Assembly: GCA_024405335.1 (NCBI GenBank)
Contig: JAKSOX010000125.1
Span: forward strand, 1 to 6,003
Length of the DNA stretch: 6,003 nt
From: Kiritimatiellia bacterium
GTDB taxonomy: Bacteria > Verrucomicrobiota > Kiritimatiellia > RFP12 > UBA1067
Direction: 5' to 3'
Shown: in pieces, positions 1 through 5,551 of the stretch
Layout of the letters: the number at the start of each line of letters is the position of its first letter
Numbering within the stretch: position 1 is the first letter of the stretch
Made by a program: the position numbers and the translations under genes
Notes under the pieces: generated by a model
Databases searched by the model: none
What the model was told of the DNA's origin: nothing
The model's input: the letters and a program-made list of their open reading frames with translations, nothing else

Positions 1-1248
1 CGGCTCCGTGTTGCTCATGCGCACGTTGAACCACCAGCCCTCGGCGTCCCAGCGGTCGCAGGACACGCCGTCAAGCTCGAAACAGTCGTACGTTCCGCGG
101 ATGCGCTCGAGCACCGCCGCCGCGTCCGCCACCTGCGAGTTGATCTCGCCGGACTGCGCGTATTTGCGCAGCGGCGCGACGAGCTCGGAAAGCGGCTTGC
201 CGGCCTTGGATACGATGTTCGCGAGCGCGAAGGTCGCCATCGAACTCGACTCTGCCGTGAAGTTTGCCTTGAAGTAGTAGTGCCCCGAAAGTTCGCCTGC
301 GAAAATCGCGTCGTTCTCGCGCATCTGCGCCTTGATGAACGAATGGCCCACGCGGGACATCATCGGTTTGCCGCCGGCCGCCGCGATCGTCTCGGCCACG
401 ACGCGCGAACTGCGCAGGTCGTAGAAACACGTCGCGCCGGGATTGGACGCGAGGAGATCCTGCGCGATGAGCGCGGTGGTGAAATCCATCGGAATCACCT
501 CGCCCTTCTCGTCCACGAAACCCGCGCGGTCGGCGTCGCCGTCGAACGCCGCGCCGAACGCGTATTTGCCGGGATTCGCGCGGATCAGGGCCTGAAGGTC
601 CTTGAGCGTTTCCGCGTGCAGCGGGTTGGCGTCGTGGTTCGGGAAGTCGCCGTCGTACTCGCCGTAGAGGGCGTCGTAGGTGAGGGGGCTGCCCGCGAAC
701 GCCGCGGATTCCGCGATGCCCATGCCGTTGGCGAAGTCCATCGCCACGTGCACGGGCTTGGCCATGTGCTCGAACGCGCGCACGTGCGCCGCGTATTGCG
801 CGACGACGTCCGCCTTCGACACCGTGCCGCGCACGGCGGCCGGGGGCTCGTCGTCGCCCATCGCCAGCACGATCTTTTCGATTTCCTTGATGCCGGTGGC
901 GCCGGAAATCGGCACCGCGTTCGCGCGGCACAGTTTGCAGCCGTTCCACTCCTTGGTGTTGTGCGACGCGGTGATCATCACGGAACCGTCCGCGCCGAGC
1001 GTGCCGTTCGCGAAGTAGCTGATCGGAGTGGAGGCCAGGCCCGCGTCGAGGACGTCGCACCCCTCGTCGCACGCGCCCTTGGCGAACGCGGCGAAAAGCG
1101 CGTCGGAACTCTTGCGGCAGTCGCGCGCCACGACGATTTTCTTCACGCCGGCGAAGCGCACGTAGGCGCGCGCGATTTTGTGCATCAGTTCGTCCGTCAA
1201 GTCCACGCCGTACACGCCGCGGACGTCGTACGCCTTGAAAATGCCCAT
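1..1248 (-). CDS. Phosphomannomutase/phosphoglucomutase (alpha-D-phosphohexomutase family), C-terminus cut by window edge
   Basis: The enzyme is expected to move phosphate between C6 and C1 of mannose or glucose in the cytosol, supplying sugar-1-phosphates for nucleotide sugars and surface glycans. The 416 visible codons, read from ATG at 1248, contain all four family signatures in order. The phosphoserine loop TASHNT has Ser95. The metal-binding loop DGDADR lies at 236-241. The sugar-recognition loop GELSGHYYF lies at 318-326. The domain-4 phosphate-binding loop RMSNTEP at 410-416 runs exactly into the window edge. Family members are usually about 450-465 residues, so roughly 35-45 residues are missing on the left. 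The start is supported by AAGGAG 8 bases upstream and by the typical opening FKAYDVRG. It begins 19 bases after the DUF4340 gene and is probably co-transcribed with it. Odd points are Thr in place of the usual Pro in ASHNP, Ala in DGDADR where Gly is common, and Met in RMSNTEP where Pro is common. The family is certain; mannose versus glucose preference cannot be read from sequence. Confidence 0.96.
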   Translation of the reverse strand, partial: MGIFKAYDVRGVYGVDLTDELMHKIARAYVRFAGVKKIVVARDCRKSSDALFAAFAKGACDEGCDVLDAGLASTPISYFANGTLGADGSVMITASHNTKEWNGCKLCRANAVPISGATGIKEIEKIVLAMGDDEPPAAVRGTVSKADVVAQYAAHVRAFEHMAKPVHVAMDFANGMGIAESAAFAGSPLTYDALYGEYDGDFPNHDANPLHAETLKDLQALIRANPGKYAFGAAFDGDADRAGFVDEKGEVIPMDFTTALIAQDLLASNPGATCFYDLRSSRVVAETIAAAGGKPMMSRVGHSFIKAQMRENDAIFAGELSGHYYFKANFTAESSSMATFALANIVSKAGKPLSELVAPLRKYAQSGEINSQVADAAAVLERIRGTYDCFELDGVSCDRWDAEGWWFNVRMSNTEP

Positions 1249-1256
1249 GGCCTTCA

Positions 1257-1262
1257 CTCCTT
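1257..1262 (-). promoter_or_regulatory. Shine-Dalgarno site of the phosphohexomutase gene
   Basis: On the minus strand AAGGAG lies 8 bases before the ATG at 1248, inside the 19-base gap after the DUF4340 stop codon. It fixes this ATG as the start. The gap has no room for a promoter or terminator, so translation probably depends on an mRNA shared with the upstream genes. Confidence 0.8.
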
Positions 1263-1267
1263 CGTTT

Positions 1268-2200
1268 TCACTTCTTCGCTTCGGCGGGTTTCGCTTCGAC
1301 CGGCTTGGCCGCCGCCGGCTTGTTTTCGGCGGGCTTGGATTCGGCCGGTTTGGCCTCCGCGGGTTTGGCCTCGGCCGGCTTCGCTTCCGCGGGCTTCGTT
1401 TCCGCGGGCTTGGCTTCGGCCGGTTTCGCTTCCGCGGGCTTCTCCGGCTCCTTGACGAGCTGGTCGGCCGTGTAGGACGAAATGGTGTAGATCCACTTTT
1501 CGCCCTCGATCTGGAAGTAGCGGTCCGTGCCGTTCGCGGCCGTCGCGCCCACGCGGGCGACGAGGTTCGTCGCGCCGTGCGCGTCCACGCGACAGACCTT
1601 GCCGGTGGCGAAACCCGTCACTTCGGGCTTCGCGTCGGGCTCGATCGTGTTGAAGCTCACGTAGGGCTTGTCGCAGATCTTCGCCTCGCACCAGCTTTTG
1701 ACGTCGCCGTCGAACGCTTCGAGCGGATCCTTCACGAGCACGGTCTGGTCCTTGAACGAGACGTAGCGTCCGTCCGGATAGCCGCCGTACATCGCCATTT
1801 CGCCCTTGGCGTTCGCCACGTGCTTGTCGCCGAGCGTCACGCACGCGAGCGACTTGCCGGCGGCGTTCTGGAGGTCGACGAGGACGGTCTGCCCCACGCC
1901 GCGGCCGCGCACGACCTGGCCCACTTTGAGGTCCTGGAGCTTCAGGACCTGCTCGCGGATTTTCGTGACGTCGGCGGGGTATCCGCCGAGCGTCGCGATT
2001 TCCCAGCCGTTCGTGCCGGAAACGAGTTTCAGTTTGCCGCCCACGTCGATGGCGGCGAGTTCGGACGCCTCGAAAGGCGCGAGCACGCTCTTGCCCGCGA
2101 GCGCTGGCGTTCCGAGCTTGCGCCCGGACGACGTCACGTACGCGCCGAGGCCGAGCAGGGCGGCCACGCCGCCGAGGACAACGAGATTCTTGGTCGTCAT
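1268..2200 (-). CDS. Membrane-anchored DUF4340-like protein with KPAEA-repeat tail, third member of a Gld-type ABC cassette
   Basis: The molecular role is unknown. DUF4340 proteins are commonly encoded directly after GldG-like proteins and are thought to be envelope partners of that ABC transporter. The 310-residue product starts with one hydrophobic segment (about residues 6-22) with no lipobox or clear cleavage site, so it is probably an N-terminal anchor with the rest outside the membrane. Residues 40-100 resemble the DUF4340 opening: a short strand (FEASELAAIDV), then GWEI, then PADVTKIREQVLKLQDL. Residues 150-200 resemble the later part of the family, with a W-x-(D/E)-type helix around SWCEAKICDK. 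Cys occurs at 120, 171, 176 and 203. Residues 254-308 are eleven KPAEA-like pentapeptides, ending in KK. The start has AAAGGAGG 8 bases upstream, and the gene lies 16 bases after the permease fusion. The DUF4340 assignment was made from pattern memory, not a profile search. The tail is not part of the family core. Confidence 0.82.
   Translation of the reverse strand: MTTKNLVVLGGVAALLGLGAYVTSSGRKLGTPALAGKSVLAPFEASELAAIDVGGKLKLVSGTNGWEIATLGGYPADVTKIREQVLKLQDLKVGQVVRGRGVGQTVLVDLQNAAGKSLACVTLGDKHVANAKGEMAMYGGYPDGRYVSFKDQTVLVKDPLEAFDGDVKSWCEAKICDKPYVSFNTIEPDAKPEVTGFATGKVCRVDAHGATNLVARVGATAANGTDRYFQIEGEKWIYTISSYTADQLVKEPEKPAEAKPAEAKPAETKPAEAKPAEAKPAEAKPAESKPAENKPAAAKPVEAKPAEAKK
1277..1441 (-). repeat. 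Eleven in-frame 15-base units encoding KPAEA-type pentapeptides
   Basis: Residues 254-308 of the DUF4340-like protein are eleven consecutive pentapeptides. Seven are KPAEA exactly. The others are KPAET, KPAES, KPAEN and KPAAA/KPVEA variants, with KPVEA being the tenth unit. Each is 15 bases, giving exactly 165 bases. Ala, Glu and Lys codons vary from unit to unit (for example GCG/GCC and AAG/AAA), so the array is conserved better in protein than in DNA. Such Lys-Pro-Ala-Glu stretches are usually extended and disordered, as in envelope-spanning linkers. This one is C-terminal and nothing folded follows it. Confidence 0.92.
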
Positions 2201-2208
2201 GTCAAATT

Positions 2209-2216
2209 CCTCCTTT
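2209..2216 (-). promoter_or_regulatory. Shine-Dalgarno site of the DUF4340-like gene
   Basis: AAAGGAGG follows directly after the TGA of the permease fusion (2217-2219) and sits 8 bases before the ATG at 2200. It is a near-perfect anti-16S complement, so a ribosome ending on the permease gene could restart here. It confirms the start chosen. Confidence 0.85.
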
Positions 2217-4802
2217 TCAGTGACGGCGGCGCTTCCAGCCGCGGAACAAACCGAACGCGACCACGAGCAGCGACACGCCGATCACGTTGAGCACCTTGAG
2301 ACGCAGTCCCAGCGAATCGATGTCCGCCGTGAGTTCCTTGCGCACGTTCTTGAGCTGGCGGCGCACGTCCGCCTGCTTCTTGCGGAACTGGACGATTTCG
2401 TCCTGCTGCTCCTTCGAGAGGATTAGGCGGTCGTTGCCGCTCTTCTGGCGCTGGAGCGCGGAAAGGCGCTGCTGCGTCTCCTGGAGCGCGCCCTGGAGTT
2501 CGCTTTCCTTCGCCTGCCACTTCTTGAGCGCGGCGGCCTCGAGCTTGTCCACCTTCTCGAACGGACGGTTGGACACGCCGCGCGAACGCACGCCGATGAG
2601 TTCCGAGCGGCCCGCGAACTGCTCGATCACGTTCGCGAAGAGCGCGAGGTTGTCGTTCATCGGCTGGACCATCTGGCCGAACGGCGTGTTGATTACCTGC
2701 ACGCAGAAATCGTCCGCGAGGAAGTCCGCGTCGCCGAAGAGGAGCACCGCTCCCTTGCCCTGCTGGAGCGCCTTCGACACGTCGTTCGTGCCGTCCGGCC
2801 CCTTCGGGAAGGCGGTTTTGAAATCGCCCGTGAGACGCGCCGCCACCACGCGGCCGTCCTTGTCCGCGACGAGTTCGTTTTTCATCGCCTGCAGGCCGAA
2901 GCGCACGGCGTGGCCGGAAACGAAGCACGAATTGTCCGCCGAGGTGGTGATGAGCGGCTCGAACTTGAGGCCGTCCTTCGCCGTGAACGCGAACGCGCCC
3001 GCGAACGGGAACATCACCTGGGTGAGCCGGCCCACGAGCAGGTCGTCCTTGGACATGTGGCCCTGCTTGAGCGACAGGAACGCGGGGTTCTCTTCGCCGC
3101 GGCCGTTGCCCATGTTCAGGCGCGTCGCGGCCGTGAGGTCGGCGACCACGCGGTTGGAATCGAAGCCGATTCCCCACGCCTCGAAGAGCTTGCCGAGCGT
3201 GGAGGGCCCTTCGCCGCCGGCGCCGCCCATCATCGGGTTCTGCCGTTCGCGCGAAGCGAGCATCTCCTTCACGTTGAACGGGTCGACGCACGCCACGAGG
3301 CGGCCGCCGCGCAGCACGAACTGGTCGATCGCCCAAAGCGTCTTGTCCGAAAGGTCCCGCGCGTGCAGCAGCACGAGCGTCTTCACCTCCGCCGGGATTT
3401 CCTCGGCCGTCGGCTCCACGACGCGCACGTCGTAGTCCTTCTTGAGCTCGTTGATCGCGGCCCAGCCCTGCGGCCCCTGGCGGCCCATCATCGGGTTCAT
3501 CGGCGGCGCGACGACGCCGGGCACGGACGTCATGAGGCCCACCACGGGGCGCTCGGGCCACGCGACGCGCGTGACGAGGCGCGTGAGGTCGTATTCGAGC
3601 GTCGACTCGGTGCGGGGCGAGAGGCGCGGCAGCGTCTCTTCGTGGTCGCCGCAAACCGCCACGAGGCCGAAGTACACGCCCGCGCCGAGCGGGGTGACGG
3701 CCTGCTGTTCGACGCCGTAGCGCTGCGCCCATTCCTCGGCGTCGGAATCGGGTTTCGGATCGTACGCTTCCAGCACGAGCCGGCCCTTGCCGGCGAGCTC
3801 GTATTCGGCGAGCAGGTTCTTCACCTGCTGCGCGTAGCTCTTGAGCGAAGCCGGCATCTGGTCGGACGACGCGCTGAAGTAGTACTTGACCGTGACGTCC
3901 TTGTCCAGCTGGCCCAGCACGGCCTTCGAGCCGTCCGAAAGCGTGTAGAGCTTTTCGGCGGTGAAGTCCGCGCGGAGCGGCAGGTTCGCGAGGATGAGAT
4001 CCGCCGCCGCCGCGATCGCCGTCACGAGCGCGAGGCCCAGAAGCGACGCGGACTTGCGGTTCGAGTCCACCGCGACCTTGGCGGCGGTGAGCGCCACCGC
4101 GATCACCGCGGCGTAGTAGCCCACGTCTCCGAGGTCCACGACGCCGCGCCGCAGCGCTTCGAAGTGGTGGAACAGCGAACACGCCGCCACGCCGTCCACG
4201 AGCGCGCCGGGCACGCCCCAGTTCGCCAGCGCGGAGGTGAACGGATCGAATCCGATCAGGAGCATCGCGAAGGTGATCGCGAGCGCCACCACGAAACCGA
4301 TCACGCCGCTGCGCGAGAGGGACGACGCGAACACGCCGATCGCCGCCGCCGCGCCCGCGAGGAGCAGCGAACCGAGGTAGCCGCAGAACGCGGCGCCCCA
4401 GTCGAGGTTGCCGAGCCACGCCGCCGTGAAGGCGATCGGAAGCGTGAGCGCGAGGCCGGTGGCGATGAACGCCCAGGCCGCGAGGAACTTGCCCACGATC
4501 GCCTCGCCCAGCGTCACGGGCAGCGTCAGCAGCAGTTCGAGCGTGCCGTTGCGCCGCTCGTCCGCCCACGACCCCATCGTGGCGGCCGGCACCAGCAGCA
4601 GGTAAACCCACGGATGCCAGAAGAAGAACGGCGTCAAATCGGCCTGGCGGCGTTCGTAGAACATCGCCACGCCGAAGGTGAGGAAGCCCACGAGCACCAG
4701 AAACGCCACGAGGAACACGTAGGCGACCGGCGCGTCGAAATAGCTCTTGAATTCACGCGCGAAAATGGTCCGCACGTTGCGCAGAGGACTTTGCTTCGTC
4801 AT
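2217..4802 (-). CDS. Fused ABC-2 permease (GldF-like) and GldG-like extracytoplasmic domain protein
   Basis: This 861-residue inner-membrane protein is the likely channel and extracytoplasmic part of an ABC exporter powered by the ATPase encoded just upstream. Residues 1-245 form an ABC-2 permease. It has hydrophobic segments near 24-46, 64-80, 103-129, 138-160, 166-184 and 227-243, and the typical DERRNGTLELLLTLPV motif at 81-96. A seventh segment (about 254-273) leads into a GldG-like region with the characteristic ADFTAEKLYTLSDGSKAVL start (278-296), FVLRGGRLVACVDPFN (495-510) and GDADF (690-694). Residues about 752-826 are rich in Lys, Glu and Gln and predicted by eye to form a coiled coil. 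A last membrane segment (about 834-854) ends in KRRRH. Basic residues before the seventh segment and after the last place the GldG region outside the cytoplasm by the positive-inside rule. In Bacteroidetes, GldF and GldG are separate proteins. The ATG at 4802 lies one base after the ATPase stop. The exported substrate is unknown. Confidence 0.93.
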   Translation of the reverse strand: MTKQSPLRNVRTIFAREFKSYFDAPVAYVFLVAFLVLVGFLTFGVAMFYERRQADLTPFFFWHPWVYLLLVPAATMGSWADERRNGTLELLLTLPVTLGEAIVGKFLAAWAFIATGLALTLPIAFTAAWLGNLDWGAAFCGYLGSLLLAGAAAAIGVFASSLSRSGVIGFVVALAITFAMLLIGFDPFTSALANWGVPGALVDGVAACSLFHHFEALRRGVVDLGDVGYYAAVIAVALTAAKVAVDSNRKSASLLGLALVTAIAAAADLILANLPLRADFTAEKLYTLSDGSKAVLGQLDKDVTVKYYFSASSDQMPASLKSYAQQVKNLLAEYELAGKGRLVLEAYDPKPDSDAEEWAQRYGVEQQAVTPLGAGVYFGLVAVCGDHEETLPRLSPRTESTLEYDLTRLVTRVAWPERPVVGLMTSVPGVVAPPMNPMMGRQGPQGWAAINELKKDYDVRVVEPTAEEIPAEVKTLVLLHARDLSDKTLWAIDQFVLRGGRLVACVDPFNVKEMLASRERQNPMMGGAGGEGPSTLGKLFEAWGIGFDSNRVVADLTAATRLNMGNGRGEENPAFLSLKQGHMSKDDLLVGRLTQVMFPFAGAFAFTAKDGLKFEPLITTSADNSCFVSGHAVRFGLQAMKNELVADKDGRVVAARLTGDFKTAFPKGPDGTNDVSKALQQGKGAVLLFGDADFLADDFCVQVINTPFGQMVQPMNDNLALFANVIEQFAGRSELIGVRSRGVSNRPFEKVDKLEAAALKKWQAKESELQGALQETQQRLSALQRQKSGNDRLILSKEQQDEIVQFRKKQADVRRQLKNVRKELTADIDSLGLRLKVLNVIGVSLLVVAFGLFRGWKRRRH
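3225..3498 (-). repeat. Two copies of a 16-base sequence, each encoding NPMMG, in the GldG-like domain
   Basis: The plus-strand sequence GCCCATCATCGGGTTC occurs at 3225-3240 and again at 3483-3498, exactly 258 bases (86 codons) apart and in the same frame. Each encodes NPMMG (residues 522-526 and 436-440), and both are followed by a Gly-rich stretch (GAGGEG and RQGPQG). Only these 16 bases are shared. The intervening sequence is not itself part of the repeat. Confidence 0.85.
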
Positions 4803-4803
4803 C

Positions 4804-5526
4804 TCACGCCTCCTTTCCCATGGTGAGTTTGCGGAACACGACGTCGAGCTTGCCCGATTCGTCGAGCTTGCGGAGCTCCTCCGGCGTGCCGTCCGCCTTG
4901 ATTTCTCCGCCCGCGATCACGATCGCGCGCGTGCACACCGCGTCCACTTCCTCGAGGATGTGGGTGGAAATGATGATCGCCTTGTCGGCCGACATTTCGC
5001 GGATCATTTCGCGCACCACGAACTTCTGGTTCGGGTCGAGGCCGTCGGTGGGTTCGTCCATGATCAGCACCTGTGGATCGTGCAGGATGGCCTGCGCGAA
5101 GCACGTGCGCTGGCGATAGCCCTTCGAAAGCGTGTCGATGGTCTGCCGGCGCACGTCCGCGAGGCGCGCCTTTTCGATCACGGCGTCCGTCTTGGCTTTC
5201 GCCTCGGCGCCGGCGAAGCCGCGCATCTTCGCGGCGAAGAGCAGGAAGTCCTCCACCGTCATCGCGCGGTAGCTCGGCGCGGATTCCGGCAGGTAGCCGA
5301 TGCATGCCTTGGCCGCGACGGGCTCCTTGGCCATGTCGTGTCCACAGACCACGGCCGTTCCGGACGAAGGGGTCAGGAAGCCCGTGATCATGCGCATGGT
5401 CGTCGATTTTCCGGCGCCGTTGGGCCCCAGAAAGCCGAGTACTTCGCCTTTCTCGACGGTGAAGGAAATGCCCTTTACCGCCAGGAAAGCGCCGAAGTTT
5501 TTCTTCAGGTTCTCCACTTTGAGCAT
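4804..5526 (-). CDS. ABC transporter ATP-binding protein, GldA/CcmA type
   Basis: This cytoplasmic ATPase subunit (240 residues) should bind and hydrolyse ATP to drive the permease fusion encoded immediately downstream. All ABC motifs are present: Walker A GPNGAGKST at 34-42; GYLPE at 77-81 at the Q-loop position; signature LSKGYRQR at 133-140; Walker B VLIMDEPT at 153-160; D-loop GLDP at 162-165; and the switch His at 189 in STHILEEVD. LSKGYRQR in place of LSGGQxQR, and LPE at the Q-loop, are usual for the GldA/NosF/CcmA branch of COG1131 and are not defects. The length is near the normal minimum, with only a short C-terminal tail after residue 215. The start MLKVENLKKNFG is the standard opening of the fold, and AAAGGA lies 8 bases upstream. 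It follows the acyl-CoA synthetase stop by 25 bases. Substrate and direction cannot be deduced from this subunit; export is inferred from the ABC-2 partner. Confidence 0.96.
   Translation of the reverse strand: MLKVENLKKNFGAFLAVKGISFTVEKGEVLGFLGPNGAGKSTTMRMITGFLTPSSGTAVVCGHDMAKEPVAAKACIGYLPESAPSYRAMTVEDFLLFAAKMRGFAGAEAKAKTDAVIEKARLADVRRQTIDTLSKGYRQRTCFAQAILHDPQVLIMDEPTDGLDPNQKFVVREMIREMSADKAIIISTHILEEVDAVCTRAIVIAGGEIKADGTPEELRKLDESGKLDVVFRKLTMGKEA
4809..4816 (-). promoter_or_regulatory. Shine-Dalgarno site of the permease fusion, inside the end of the ATPase gene
   Basis: AAAGGAGG lies 6 bases before the ATG at 4802 and is formed by the last codons of the ATPase (Gly-Lys-Glu-Ala, then TGA). 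With only one base between the TGA and the ATG, the two genes are almost certainly translationally coupled. This fits a fixed ATPase-to-permease ratio. Confidence 0.88.
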
Positions 5527-5534
5527 TGTGTTTG

Positions 5535-5540
5535 TCCTTT
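5535..5540 (-). promoter_or_regulatory. Shine-Dalgarno site of the ABC ATPase gene
   Basis: AAAGGA lies 8 bases before the ATG at 5526 within the 25-base gap after the acyl-CoA synthetase stop. The match is weaker than at the two downstream cassette genes. No promoter or terminator hairpin fits in this gap. Confidence 0.65.
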
Positions 5541-5551
5541 CGGGTTGAAAA

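Noticed and set aside
71..1072. A 333-codon minus-strand open frame inside the phosphohexomutase region
   Set aside because: It is out of frame with the phosphohexomutase, which has all four family motifs, and its own translation is Arg/Gly-rich without motifs.
1277..1441. The 15-base repeat array considered as a CRISPR or other DNA-level repeat
   Set aside because: The units are contiguous with no spacers, in frame and degenerate at wobble positions. It is a protein-coding pentapeptide repeat.
1929..1950. A near-perfect 22-base palindrome (8-base arms, AGGTCCTG / CAGGACCT)
   Set aside because: It lies inside the DUF4340-like gene and encodes a normal LQDL helix. It has no U-tract and no intergenic position, and one such match in 6 kb is plausible by chance.
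280..2290. Overlapping plus-strand open frames of 391 and 370 codons opposite the phosphohexomutase and DUF4340 genes
   Set aside because: They have Arg/His/Val-rich composition. Part of one is a degenerate RP/LPRAS-like repeat that is just the antisense reading of the KPAEA array. There is no independent gene evidence.
2197..4611. An 804-codon open frame on the minus strand, overlapping the permease fusion in another frame
   Set aside because: Its translation is low-complexity Arg/Gly/Ala/Pro, typical of an off-frame reading of GC-rich codons. The 2217-4802 frame has the domains, start and Shine-Dalgarno site.
2910..4826. A 638-codon open frame on the plus strand opposite the permease fusion
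   Set aside because: It is full of Arg, His, Glu and Val in the pattern of a high-GC antisense shadow, shows no recognisable domain, and covers a well-supported gene on the other strand.
5527..5551. The 25-base gap considered as a terminator or promoter between the acyl-CoA synthetase and the ABC cassette
   Set aside because: It shows no inverted repeat or U-run and is too short for a complete promoter. Only a Shine-Dalgarno site is seen.
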